Below are positions 33,106 to 43,079 of a stretch of 64,000 nucleotides of DNA, piece by piece (the stretch's first letter is position 1; each line of letters starts with the position of its first letter). The stretch comes from Ryuthela nishihirai. Its lineage: Eukaryota; Arthropoda; Arachnida; Araneae; Heptathelidae. A program made the translations under genes and the position numbers. The DNA is taken from contig JAWZYU010000010.1 of assembly GCA_038380435.1 (NCBI GenBank), forward strand, positions 48,642,135 through 48,706,134, in the 5' to 3' direction. The notes below the pieces were generated by a model. That model worked only from the letters and a program-made list of their open reading frames with translations. It was not told the DNA's origin and made no database searches.

Positions 33106-33587
33106 GAGCAAAGAGAAAAATGATGATATGGCCTTTGTTTTTTTACACGTAATGACAAGTTTAGACAAGCTTTCAAACAAGTCATAGTTCGTTAATTTGG
33201 AGGGACGAATGAAATCTACAAACACACTCGTCAAGAACTTTTTGAACGCCCTCCGTAGGCTTGATTATAATAAATATTTAATGAAATCTTTCCACTAAAT
33301 GGATATTTTAGAAATTATAGAGCTTCGAAATTAAATTCCCAATGACATAAAAGGGAAATTCTCCAATACATTATTAGGTCAGCGTATTTCATTAGTGTCG
33401 AACGAGCATAAAATTTTTTTCGTTATGCTCTTAAAATGTCCCGCACCCCTCCCTACCCGCTAAGGGTAAGTGAGCGACACTTTTATGTACACAATGAGCT
33501 AAATAGTTAGGTCACAAGGATTCCAACTTCTCAGAGAAAGTTAGTATAGTGAACCCACTGCACAGCTTAGGAGACAGATGGTTTCGT
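33106..33587. other. No recognised feature
   Basis: Nothing recognised. Confidence 0.4.
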
Positions 33588-33763
33588 CCCGTCAAGGTTA
33601 ACCAGATTTTCTTTAATACTACACTGGGATTGGTTAATAATAATCCCAGTGTAGTCAAGGTTAACCAGATTTTTTAACCAGTCCCCGTCAAGGTTAACCA
33701 GATTTTCTTTAATACTACACTGGGATTGGTCTTTAATACTACACTGGGATTGGTTCTTCTGCA
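33588..33763. repeat. Local repeat cluster, direct and inverted
   Basis: CAAGGTTAACCAGATTTT occurs three times and TACTACACTGGGATTGG three times, with one inverted copy (AATCCCAGTGTAGT) forming a short hairpin at 33626-33656. Confidence 0.85.
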
Positions 33764-34965
33764 CACGGGCCACGACTTAAAGTCCATAACTTCTTACTTT
33801 TTAGAAAATAAATCCTTTAGCCCTCCCCGCCCCTTTCTCCCGTTGCTTTGAACCAGTTACTGACCCGCTTCCAAGACAAAATTTTCAGAGAGCAAAAAGT
33901 AATGTTAGATGCTTAATTACTGCAATGATCCCTTACCAAGATCATTGATCCTTTTCACCATAGCGCCTCGCCCAGAGTATGCAACACTATAATCCGAAAC
34001 ATCTCTTTTAACCCTTTCAGCCCTGAATTTTTAATATTAAAAATAAATTTTTTTGATCATCAGTAATTGAATGTAAGACATACAAGGACTCCCCTACTAA
34101 GTTTGAGCGAGTTTCCGTCATAGGTTTAAAAATTAGGAAATCGTGGCAAATGCCACCATCACGTCTTAGAGATAAAAATGGAAGCATGCTTTTTATTTAT
34201 TTTAAATAATGTTTTTATACAAAGGTCTTATCAAATTATTTCCTGTGAAAAATTTTGAAACAATTTTTAGATTTCGATTTTAGATCGGTACTTACCAAAC
34301 ATGATGTTCAGGTTATTAGCATTCATCTTGAATAGCGGTACAATACGGGTCACTCAGATATGTAAGCACTCACTTTTTGTTGAACCATGTCATGAAATGT
34401 GATTCACATACTTTGTAGAGGTGACATCTAGTGCTTTATGGTGAAACTAGATACTCAGCCAGTAGCTAGAACTCTTTGTATATTAAGGTGGCATATGCTA
34501 CCGGCAGGGCCGAAAGGGTTAACGTTAGTCAATTTTATGTCCGGATACAAAACATTACGAAGGTCTTCTTAGACTGTCCTATGCTTCATTGCGTGCGTGG
34601 CTCCACTCTTTTCATCATTAATCGAGACGAACTATTTTAAGTCTAAGCTGCGCGTCTCTGAAATAGCGAAGCTTTCACTCGGTAAGCAATTAATTACTTT
34701 GCATAATACTTGATAAACAAGCAAATGCAATTATGTTGTTATTATAATGGTGGTTGCTCTGAAAGCCATTAATGGTGCGCTGCCAAGATTCCTGAAGGGA
34801 AATAATTACTGTGTATGTGCTTTAGTTCTTCTTAGGGTGTGGAAAACTTAACAAGGAATTGAATTCCAACAAGAAAAAGTTAAGGAATAGCCAAAAAAAT
34901 ATTGAAGCTTCTTTTGGTTAAGATGTTTGATGAGAGATTATGTAGTCGAACCTCCAAAATCTCCT
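33764..34965. other. No recognised feature
   Basis: AT-rich; no gene or repeat recognised. Confidence 0.4.
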
Positions 34966-35180
34966 CTGGGATTGAAAAGGCCGCCGTCCGTGGGATAGGA
35001 TATTAAGCCGTTGCTCCGTGTGAAGGAGTGCCAGACTCTGTTAAAGAATATGCTATCTTCTAAAATCTGTGCAGTGTGTCCTCTTCTCCAACCTTCTCTA
35101 AGCCCTTGGACTTTCTTGTGACTTGGTCATTTATCGCACTATGTGCAAAAAAGTGCCGATCAGAGGTAAAACAACCCAAC
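34966..35180 (+). mobile_element. SINE family 1, 3' fragment
   Basis: Begins GGCCGCCGTCCGTGGGATAG and ends AAGTGCCGATCAGAGGTAAAA; a deletion removes the middle of the body. Confidence 0.82.
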
Positions 35181-35928
35181 TCACCCATACCAAATCGCGG
35201 AATCTTCGAGTTAGCAGGATTTAAAGCGGCGATTTATTCTCGTGTTCATAATTGAAAAATGTCATTATACTGCATTTCTATACTTTTATATCTATAATAG
35301 TAGTAAAATAATAAAATGCTAATAAAATATGTCTTTGGTCGCCAAAACTTTGTACATAAAAGGGCTGGAATTTTTGCAGAATATTAAAAGTAGCATGAGA
35401 ATGTAGAGTGAAAAATATAAACTCGATAGGTTAAATAGATGGTTTAGAAAGAGTGTTTTTTTTGGATAAAACGTTTTTCTGTTCCTTTCTCCATTCTTAA
35501 CTTCTGCTCATTCTCAAATTCTAATCGAGAAAGCCACCAACCGTTGTCACATCCCTCACATTCCCAACCATCTATATTATTATATTAGGACATCTTATCG
35601 CAGGTAGGAACCTGATTTTTTCGCCCAAGCACGGGGAACCTACGAAGGGACGTACCTAGAGGGGGAGGAGTCCTGGTTCCACCCCAACACCCGAAAATGA
35701 TGTCGTCTTATACTAAATCTCAAATTTGCAAACCTGCTTTGAAATCCAAAACAGTTATCTTTATATGATTTTATTTTAGTCCCATATTTTATGTCTGACA
35801 CTAAAAACAAAAATAAAAAAACTATCAAATCTTATTCCACATTAGCATATTATTTTAACCTTTCCTATCGGTGGAATATTTTACCGACAGACTCCCCGAA
35901 ACTGTATTTTCGGACACCCTCAAAAACC
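35181..35928. other. No recognised feature
   Basis: Left flank of the Polinton. Nothing recognised. Confidence 0.4.
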
Positions 35929-35934
35929 AAGTAT
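35929..35934 (+). repeat. Polinton target duplication, left
   Basis: AAGTAT, repeated at 46872-46877. Six bases is the usual Polinton target-site length. Confidence 0.65.
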
Positions 35935-35936
35935 CT

Positions 35937-36173
35937 GCAAACACTCTATTTTAGCCGAAATTTTTCTAAGTCCCAATTTCTGACTCCCCCTCATTAAACC
36001 CCCCTTATGAAAAATCCCTCCCTTTTATTAAAAACCCTATCAAAACTGGCACACTCTCGTTAATTAATCCGTTATCAAAAGTTCCACCCCCCCCCCCCTT
36101 TATAAAAAAAACTGTCGCGAATTTTTATTTCCTCGTAAATTAACACGAGATTTTTAGGTCTTATAAATCAACT
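35937..36173 (+). repeat. Polinton left terminal inverted repeat
   Basis: Begins GCAAACACTCTATTTTAGCC and matches the complement of 46635-46870 at roughly 90%. It contains a C run (36085-36098) that differs between the two ends, and internal sub-repeats of the TTTTGATAANGG...TTAAT type (as read on the other strand). Confidence 0.92.
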
Positions 36174-36220
36174 CCCACAGTGAGTCACACCAGTGAGTCA
36201 TCTCCATACATTCATCGCCT

Positions 36221-36310
36221 CCTATTGGCCTATTATATTTCCTGAAAAACTGTATCGTTGGTCCTGATTGGTTGTCCCAGATATCGCTGCTTTCTCACGT
36301 TAAATAGGGT
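36221..36310 (+). promoter_or_regulatory. Possible promoter of the first Polinton gene
   Basis: Two ATTGG (inverted CCAAT) boxes at 36224-36228 and 36267-36271 and a TTAAATAG TATA-like motif at 36300-36307 lie just upstream of the ATG at 36339. Confidence 0.35.
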
Positions 36311-36338
36311 GCCACCGCAGAGTGCGTCATTGTCCACG

Positions 36339-37103
36339 ATGCAGGCTAGCAATCCAGATGTGTGGTGTCTCGGTGAAGATGTTTACGTCATGTTCAAAAA
36401 TAAGTTTTCAGTGCACATACATCGTTACAAGAAGTATGAAAATGGTGAACTCATCTACCCTACACCTACGTGGGTTACCCTCTCAATACCTGAATGGGAG
36501 GCTTTGTTTGCAACGGTGCCCCAAATCGAGGATCAAGTGAAAATCTGTCCCGATCAACAGACGTGGCACGTGATGCCCAGTTTACGCGTGTACATGCACA
36601 GCAACGAAGGTGAAGAACGCTGTGTCGACTTTATCAAAGAAACAGCTGCTACAAGAACTCTACAGTTTCGAGTTGTGAGTCGCAGTATAACTCTGAACGC
36701 GTCGCAGTGGTTTACATTGGCTATCCACCTCGATGAAGTGATAGGTGTTGTACGTAATGTATGTGGAACCCTCAAAGATCACCATCTCCGTACCGCTATT
36801 ATAGAACATTCCGAATCAGTTCTACCCTTCCTGCTGGGTCCTGCTTTCGAGGTGCCCGACTGTGTGTATCAGCTGTTGGTGGATATTTTCCAACAAGAAT
36901 TAACACGTCTGATTCCGTTAGATGGACTTCAACCCGAAGAAAATCTACTGACCATCGTAGGGTGGTCGGGTGACCTGGACATTGACGCATTAGCCCAAGT
37001 GTTTGTGGATAGGGCTTGGAAACGGGGTCTGTTGAATTTTGTAGATTCTGGATTTGTGTGTACTCTGAAATATAATACTATTGTTAATGATGCAAAAATT
37101 TAA
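36339..37103 (+). CDS. PC4-like protein of the Polinton, intact
   Basis: 254 aa from the ATG at 36339 (the open frame extends upstream only without an ATG). Residues about 9-65 resemble the PC4/p15 coactivator C-terminal domain: a beta-rich start (VYVMFKNKFSVHIHRYKKY) followed by WVTLSIPEWEALFATVPQI, matching the family pattern of basic strand residues then 'isLt..qW..L...ip.I'. A second, weaker copy may follow at about 75-140 (LRVYMHS...ITLNASQWFTLAIHLDEV). PC4 folds bind single-stranded DNA and act in transcription or replication; that role here is inference. The C-terminal ~100 residues are unrecognised. It is the only sizeable gene in the element with no disruption. Confidence 0.75.
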   Translation: MQASNPDVWCLGEDVYVMFKNKFSVHIHRYKKYENGELIYPTPTWVTLSIPEWEALFATVPQIEDQVKICPDQQTWHVMPSLRVYMHSNEGEERCVDFIKETAATRTLQFRVVSRSITLNASQWFTLAIHLDEVIGVVRNVCGTLKDHHLRTAIIEHSESVLPFLLGPAFEVPDCVYQLLVDIFQQELTRLIPLDGLQPEENLLTIVGWSGDLDIDALAQVFVDRAWKRGLLNFVDSGFVCTLKYNTIVNDAKI

Positions 37104-37181
37104 ATGTATAAATTAATTGAAAAAAAATTGTAACCTTTATAATATGTCTGTCTTTTCATTCTGTTTCATTTTAGTCTTAGT

Positions 37182-37415
37182 ATGGATAGGAGAAAGAAGG
37201 TGTTAGTTAGTGTTGGTAGTGTAATCATAACAGTGTTAACGATAGTGGTGCTTGTATTAGAACTCGAGGCCCCTAGTAAAAATATTCGGTGTGGAGAATC
37301 AAAAGCCTTAGGCAGTGAATACAAAATTCGAGTGTGTAACCTAACTGTAGACATCAGGCAGTTTATAGGAGATATCCCTACAGTTACAGGTATTACACTT
37401 TCATTACACCAATGA
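37182..37415 (+). CDS. Small single-pass membrane protein of the Polinton
   Basis: 77 aa, ATG start. MDRRKK is followed by a hydrophobic segment at residues 7-28 (VLVSVGSVIITVLTIVVLVL), then a polar tail with two Cys (RCGES, RVCNL). This topology suggests a short cytoplasmic basic N-terminus and one membrane span. The stop overlaps the start of the integrase gene (ATGA). No family was recognised. It is uninterrupted, but its short length makes that weak evidence for selection. Confidence 0.6.
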   Translation: MDRRKKVLVSVGSVIITVLTIVVLVLELEAPSKNIRCGESKALGSEYKIRVCNLTVDIRQFIGDIPTVTGITLSLHQ

Positions 37416-38502
37416 CAAAACCTAGTGGGATACGACGTCTGGGTACAGCAGAAAAAAAACTCTGGAAACCCATTATTTCGACCCTGAAAGAGGATTCGGT
37501 AGTGTAAAAAAGTTAGCTCAGAATACAGGGCTGCCACTGAAACTCGTCCGAGAATGGTTAGAAAAGCAACCCGCCTACACCTTACACAAGCCCGTATGTC
37601 GGACATTTCCCAGAAACAGTACCTACGTCACAGGTTTAGACGAACAATGGCAAGCCGATCTCGTAGTTGTAAAAAATCTAACTCGCTTCAATGACGGTTA
37701 TCGTTACATATTAAAGGTCATCGATGTGTTCTCAAGGTATGGGTCTGCGGTGCCTATGAAGACAAAAACAGGTAAAGAAATGGTGTCCGCTTTAAAAAAA
37801 TCCTTTCTAAAGGGCGATCTCCAATGAATTTAAGCACGGATCAAGGTACCGAATTTACCAACAGAGTATTCCAGAAATTCCTGAAAAATAAAGGTATTCA
37901 GTTCTTCGTCACTACTCTGACAAAAAAGAAGCTTTGGTGGAGAGATGGAATCGTACACTAAGTGAGAGACGGGAGATATTATACACGCAATAACACATAC
38001 CGGTACTTGGACGTGTTGCAACGTGTTGTACGATGTTGCAATGCAACAATTCATAGTGCACACGATATAGCTCCCAAGGACGTGACCTTACACAATGAAG
38101 ATGGTGTATGGGTATGACTTCACGGTAATCCACCCAAACTAAAAGAAAAACCAGCATTTAAAGTGGGGGACACGGTTCGACTAGCCGGTCTAAAAGTACC
38201 CTTCAAGAAGGCAGGTATGCATTTGTGGACTTAAGAAATTTTTATAGTCGACCGGGTGTTACACCGTCAGCCCCCTGTATACATCATATGGGATACTGAG
38301 GGAGAAGTGTTCCCTTCAACACTTCTCCTTCAGTACTTCTCTGGCCGTAGTTTTCCATAAATCAGAACTTCAAAAAGTGACCGAACCCGAACTTTACTGG
38401 GTTGAGAAAATAATCGAGAGAAAAGGTCAGAAGGCACTAGTCAAATTTAATGGTTATCCCAAACCTTCGTGGATTCCTAAAAAATGGATAGTTTCTACCT
38501 GA
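37412..38502 (+). pseudogene. Polinton integrase with chromodomain, broken
   Basis: Retroviral-type DDE integrase: the first Asp lies in EQWQADLVVV (about 37645-37675), the second in STDQGTEF (about 37832-37855), the Glu in ALVERWNRTL (about 37932-37960). Upstream is a small HTH-like stretch (LPLKLVREWLEKQPAY). The C-terminus ends in a chromodomain-like segment (YWVEKIIERKGQKALVKF), as in the C. elegans F54H12.3 family. In-frame breaks include frameshifts near 37475, 37810 and 37915 and a stop near 38232, so no full protein can be made. Integrase would join the element to chromosomal DNA. The start overlaps the upstream ORF by four bases; the end overlaps the minor capsid start by 19. Confidence 0.9.
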
Positions 38503-39523
38503 CCCTACCCTCCATGGCTAGTAAGAATATTTACCCGAACAATTCGCAGAGTGATTTCAAGGTTCGTATAGCACAACCCCTAAGACTAGGGGGAAAATGG
38601 AAAGTGGGGTTATCAGAAGTTCACTTACCCTTGAGCTGGTACAATGTTGATGGCTCTAATGACACGTATCAATATTATGCTCCTGCTCCTTTTGAAGAAT
38701 ACTGAAAAATCAAACTTAAATCAGGCAAAATAACTCGAATGGAACTGTTGTCTCACCTCTCTGCTCAGCTCCCCAAAGAAATATTGATGTCATATAACGG
38801 TGGTTACTTGGTATTCAAACCAAGTGAGGGATACGGTTTGATGTTCCCTAAAACGAATCTTATCAAGCTTCTGTGTGTCAGTGAGGGAGAAGTTGACAAA
38901 CCCTTCTACCAACGATTTAGAAAACTTTGCAATGCTGCAACATTCGAGAAAGATGATGACTGTTATTTCTACGTGATACCTCCAGATAGTTTCCACGAAC
39001 GAAAGTTGCCACATGGACGATACGAAACTGTTCAATCATTATTCTATGCGATGAACCAGGTCATACCCTACAAGTTGAGAAAAACTTTCCGTTTCAAGCA
39101 ACAGGCCGATCACACAATGTTGATTGATGAAGACAAGTTACATTTCATTAAATTTCCTCATTCAAACCAGGATTGGGAGATATGCTAGGAATTACTAAAT
39201 TAGATTATCCGTTGAATAAAGCAGTTGGTGACTACCCCATCGATAAGAACAGAGGGATGTACGGTATTTATTTGTATTTAGACCTGATTGCACCTCAGTT
39301 GTTAGGTGATACTCATGGTGAACTGTTGCGTGTTGTGAATCCTGCCGTCAGAACTATTAATAACGAAGCCATCGTTGCAGTGTATCAACAACCTGATTAC
39401 TACCCCCTGGCAAAAAACAATTTCGAGAGTGTGAGAATCTTCCTTCGTACCGATACAGGGGAACCCCTGCATTTTAAATTTGGTAAAGTTTTAGTCAAAT
39501 TATATTTCTGCCACAAGGGTTAA
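38484..39523 (+). pseudogene. Polinton minor capsid (penton-type) protein, broken
   Basis: The N-terminus MDSFYLTLPSMASKNIYPNN and GKWKVGLSEVHLP match the start of the Polinton minor jelly-roll capsid family, and the C-terminus has VRIFLRTDTGEPLHFKFG followed by VKLYF, also typical. Full length would be about 346 aa. An in-frame TGA at 38703-38705 and a frameshift near 39170-39185 split it into three pieces. Members of this family are thought to form the five-fold vertices of the virion; I assign 'minor capsid' from family resemblance, not from structure. Confidence 0.82.
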
Positions 39524-39536
39524 ATTCGTTCCCCCT

Positions 39537-39848
39537 TCCGCAGACGCCTATGTGCGCTACTACAAGATCCAAACTGGGCAGGGTGTGTTCCAGGGTCCTC
39601 GTTATCAGAGAGGTGACGGGCTCGATAGCATCTTTGCCACTAATGGACGTTTCATCAGCCCTCTCGTATGATCGGCGCTGGCCACCCTATGTAAGGGTGG
39701 GCTACGGTTCGTTTCAGAGATGGCCCAAGGACAAAACTTTAAACGGCCACCAAAGCAGGATTGCGTGAAGCCAGTGCAGACCTATTGCAAGTGCCAGTTC
39801 CAAGCTTCAGGGAGGAAAAGATTTAAAATGCTGTCGTCATCATCCTAG
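39537..39848 (+). pseudogene. Small basic core-like (pVI/pX-like) protein, broken
   Basis: The start reads YVRYYKIQTGQGVFQGPRYQ then RGDGLDSIF, the pattern of the small Polinton protein that resembles adenovirus core/cement peptides (Tyr-rich N-terminus, 'G.G..' then 'YQRG.GLGS.F'). A stop after FISPLV near 39670 and frame changes interrupt it. Downstream the reading is Lys/Arg-rich (NFKRPPKQ, GRKRFKML). No ATG was fixed with confidence. Confidence 0.6.
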
Positions 39849-39894
39849 TGTTCATAAAGTGAAGAGACTGTACAACGAAGGACGTGTTTTCATC

Positions 39895-41262
39895 ATGAGC
39901 ATTCAGAAAGTTCATGCTGATTCTGGTGATTGTGCCAATTCTGAACTGGACCTGTTTCTGGTTCCTCCCACTGTCTCAGAACTAGAAAGAGGCTGCTATG
40001 TCAATTATTTACCTGTGGCTTTCCTGGAAGGTAATGCGCCACTTGAATTCATCATGAAAGGAACAGATGATTAGATTGATCTATCCCGTTGCCACCTGCG
40101 CCTTGTCTTGAAAATTGTGAAATACGACGGTACAGCCCCATCAGAAGTGATTGCCCCCTGCAATCATTTCTTCCACACCCTCTTCAATTAAGTAGACGTC
40201 TTCCTCAACGATCACCTAGTGAGTGCTTCTCACACCCTGTACCCCTATAGGGCATACCTGGAGACTGCATGGTGGTACAATGGCTCTCCAAACTCCTTCA
40301 AATATTTTAAATACCACTCCTTCTCAATGTGGAAAGACGACCTTCACTCTGAAACTCATCGAGGGTTTACGGTTCCGTTGCCACACGTAGTCAGCTTGGT
40401 ACCTCGACACCCCTGGTAAAATGGAACTGACAAGTTGTGAGAACGAGGGATGGCATCAGCGCAAGGGGTACGTAAAGTCAACAGGTATCGAACTCATGTC
40501 GTGGATCCATGCCAACCTGTTCAATCAAGAACGTTACCTCCTCAATCAAGTCGATCTGAGACTGTGTTTGTTAAGATCCAAGCCCGAATTCTGTCTTGTG
40601 ACAAGTGAAGTTGACCCCTCTTACAAAGTACAGATTCATGAAGCTGAATTTTTCGTGTGCAAAGTCAAACCCACTTCCAGTGTCATCCTTGCACATGCTC
40701 ACCTACTGGGTTCCGAGAGTACCAAGTACCCCCTACACAAAACGGATTTAGGCATGTTCTCCAGCACAGCGGGTCTGACGAGTATGAACCATGACAATTT
40801 ATTTCTTGGGCAATTACTGGTACGTCTGGTACTGGATATGGTGGAAAGTACCAGTCTGAATGGATCATATGAAAAAAATCCCTTCAACTTCCAACATTTC
40901 GACTTAAAGTACATCAGCCTTCACATTGACAGCAGTCCTACACCCCCTACTTCACGAATGGACGTTATCTCCAATGTTACCAAGGATTATTGGAAGCTGC
41001 GAATGCCTGGAAATTCGATAGTAGTATTAGCTTATTGCGAAAAGCCTATGGCGAGGGTTTTATATTGTTTGGATTCCAATTGACCCCCGAGCAACGTGAA
41101 TGTAATCAAGTGTTTTCTTTAATAAAGAGCGGTAGTGTGAGAGTTGAATTAAAGTTTGCCCGGCTGCTACTCACATCAGTCACAGTGATCCTGTATGCAG
41201 AATACCTGAATTTGCTCGAAATCCCATTGGATTGTAAAATCCTGTTTCACTACAGCTCATGA
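39895..41262 (+). pseudogene. Polinton major capsid protein, broken
   Basis: Double jelly-roll capsid of the F54H12.2-like family. The N-terminus has ELDLFLVPPTVSELERGCYV; the middle has YRAYLET, DTPGKMELT and NLFNQERYLLNQVDLRLCLL; the C-terminus has FGFQLTPEQ and VRVELKFARLL. Full length would be about 450 aa. Disruptions: TAG at 40072, TAA near 40190, a 98-bp insertion at 40263-40360 copied from the protease/ATPase junction, a frameshift between there and 40421, and another near 40985. The start ATG at 39895 is chosen because the family begins shortly before DLF.PP. The stop TGA overlaps the protease start. Confidence 0.9.
40263..40360 (+). repeat. 98-bp duplicate of the protease/ATPase junction inside the capsid gene
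   Basis: Same length and about 90% identical (some 10 differences) to 41654-41751. It covers the last codons of the protease and the P-loop region of the ATPase. It is out of place in the capsid gene, lying between YRAYLET and the following conserved block. In this copy the P-loop codons still read PSQCGKTTF, whereas the copy in the ATPase gene has lost GKT. Confidence 0.93.
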
Positions 41263-41701
41263 ATACCTATCAGTTTGATTCCATCATCTCGATGTTACCA
41301 ACAAGTCTAGGTGTGTTTCCACGTGACAGACTACCTCATAGAATCGAACAATCAGAAGCCTTGTTTATCTACAATACTGATCCGTCCACCAAGCCTGACA
41401 CCCATTGAATAGCTGTTTACAAGATGTAAATGTGGATCGCTTTGACCCATTGGGGACAAGTCCTGATGTGTCCATGCAAGAATACTACAGCCAGCTAGGC
41501 ATACGTCACGTGTTACATCCCTCGATACCTCTGTAGGACCCCATGGGAGACACTTGCAGTGCTCACTGTCTGTATTTCCTGTTTAAAAGTGCGAGCGGTT
41601 CGACTCTTCCCACAGTATTGCAGTGCGATTACACGTGTCGAGCCGACTTTAATGACTGCATGGTGGTACGATGGCTCTCCGAACTCCTTCAAATATTTTA
41701 A
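41259..41701 (+). pseudogene. Adenovirus-type cysteine protease of the Polinton, broken
   Basis: The start MNTYQFDSII, LGVFPRDRLP and NTDPSTKPDTH with the catalytic His, then FDPLG (family position of the Asp) and GDTCSAHCLYFLF (Cys region) identify the Ulp1/adenain-like maturation protease. It would cleave capsid or core precursors. The Trp after the catalytic His is replaced by TGA near 41405; a frameshift follows near 41425 and a stop TAG near 41534. The C-terminal codons end at TAA 41699-41701, within the 98-bp segment that was copied into the capsid gene. Start overlaps the capsid stop by three bases. Confidence 0.85.
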
Positions 41702-41751
41702 TTGCCGCTCCTTCTCAGTGTTGAAAGGGGACCTTCATTCTGAAACTCATC
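41654..41751 (+). repeat. 98-bp segment, original location
   Basis: Spans the end of the protease and start of the ATPase; the partner is 40263-40360. Confidence 0.93.
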
Positions 41752-42297
41752 AAAGAAGCCACTCAAGTTTTCGATCTCCCACCCCAACGTGTCGTTTACT
41801 GCTATGGGGAGTGGCAACCTACCTTCGAGCCCTTTTAGAAAATGGTGGAATTTTATGAAGGACTACCTGTAGATCTGGAATTTGACCCCCACAGACCTAC
41901 GCTTCTGGTGCTGGACGACTTGATTGAACAGTCTGTAGCCAGCAAACACATATGTCAACTGTTTATTTGTGGTGGTCATCATAAAAATATCATGATTGTC
42001 CTGATCTTGCAAAATCTGTTCTTAAAGGGAAGACATTCGAGGACTATATCGCTCAATGCACATTATAGGTTTTTATTTCGTAACTGTCGGAACGCTTCAC
42101 AAATAACGCAACTGGCAAGACAAGTGTTTCCCCATCATTCCAAACTCCTGACCAATGCTTATAGACTAGTTACCCAACCTCCCTGTGGTTATTTGTGCGT
42201 AGACCTTCATCCCAGAACGTTGGACACTGAGCGACTCCATGCCAAAATCCTCTCTTCTGAAGAACCTGAGATACTCTATGTCCAAAATGAAAGTTAG
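41701..42297 (+). pseudogene. A32-like packaging ATPase of the Polinton, broken
   Basis: FtsK/HerA-type genome-packaging ATPase. Walker A should lie at 41708-41733, but it reads PSQC-stop-KGTF here. RVVYCYGEWQP follows, then an in-frame TAG at 41836-41838, then VEFYEGLP, Walker B LLVLDDLIEQ, FICGGHH, LILQNLFLKG and NAHYRFLFRN as in the family. After 41842 the frame is open to the stop at 42295-42297. The start is unclear because the frame upstream overlaps the protease end. The broken P-loop and stop show it is dead. Confidence 0.88.
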
Positions 42298-42644
42298 ATC
42301 TCAAGGTCCTGCAGTGTTCCAAAATTCGTTTACTACAGATCCGTTTGTTCCTGCAGTGTTTACCAAAATTGCAGGAAAGCAACGTGCAGTTGTGTTGAAA
42401 CTCATCGCCGACCCTCAGATGTATGCTCTATCTTGAAGTGTGTGCCAATTTATTAAAAGGCAACATACCTGTTTCTCGTAGAGTATTAAAGAATTTGCAA
42501 AAGCACAAGATTGTCATAAGAAGTTTATCTTCCAAACGTGCTTTTGTCCGTCACAAGAAACACCTCCTGCAAAAGGGGTCAGGGTTTTTGTTTCCCCTTC
42601 TCACAGCAGCATTACCTCTGTTAGGTTCGTTATTTCAAAAATGA
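42287..42644 (+). pseudogene. Conserved small Polinton protein (Lys-rich, hydrophobic C-terminus), frameshifted
   Basis: ATG at 42287, overlapping the ATPase end. The C-terminal part reads GNIPVSRRVLKNLQKHK, KRAFVRHKKHLLQKGSG and a hydrophobic LFPLLTAALPLLGSLF end, a pattern common to Polintons: a helical basic stretch then 'L..QKGGFLP.Ll'. A frameshift near 42415-42423 separates the N-terminal half. Its function is unknown; a structural or membrane-active role is possible. Confidence 0.65.
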
Positions 42645-42872
42645 TGTCTTAAGCCTGTAGAATGGCGCCACATCCGTAAAAAAGTGAAAGATTTAGACAC
42701 AGAGATGAAGAAAATACTGGAATCGGACATTGATGATAAAACAGAAAAGTACCTGGCTGTGTTGAAAAATTACCTGATATTTAACAGACAACTTGAAGCA
42801 CCACACGAAGTAAAGGTCGACATACCACTGTCCAGAAGCAAATATTATCAGAGACTTATGGTCACCCTCTAG
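42645..42872 (+). pseudogene. Conserved small Polinton protein of unknown function, damaged start
   Basis: Open from WRHIRKKVKDLDTEMKKIL through KTEKYLAVLKNYLIFN to the TAG at 42872. The pattern 'l..l...m..iL...l....K...Y...L..yl.f..q' is seen in a small Polinton protein encoded next to the ATPase. The expected start near 42645 is off frame by one base. Predicted largely helical. Confidence 0.55.
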
Positions 42873-42929
42873 GCGACATTGTCGAATTTGTTCAGTCCCC
42901 ACCCGTTGCAAGAAAAGGAAATTAATTGA

Positions 42930-43075
42930 CTGGACTCCTTATTGAAAATCTCTGTTAAAAACGTCTTCCCTGAAGACTTGTGTTAAAAATTGTATTCCAT
43001 GAAACCTTCTGTTAAAAATAATGTATTCTTTGAAACAATGTGTTAAAAATTGTACTCTCTGTGGTATTCAATAAA
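42930..43075. repeat. Degenerate TGTTAAAAA repeats before a poly-A signal
   Basis: TGTTAAAAA recurs five times at about 30-40-bp spacing between 42953 and 43046; AATAAA follows at 43070, a likely 3' end for the rightward transcription unit. Confidence 0.6.
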
Positions 43076-43079
43076 AATT

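Noticed and set aside
33588..33763. CRISPR-like array
   Set aside because: Repeats are irregularly spaced, direct and inverted, without unique spacers; the setting is eukaryotic.
36258..36338. 27-codon N-terminal extension of the PC4-like ORF
   Set aside because: The extension begins at TTG, with the ATG at 36339 placed just after the putative promoter; the conserved part starts after it.
40219..40419. 66-aa ORF as a separate Polinton gene
   Set aside because: It is capsid sequence read through the 98-bp duplicate; not an independent gene.
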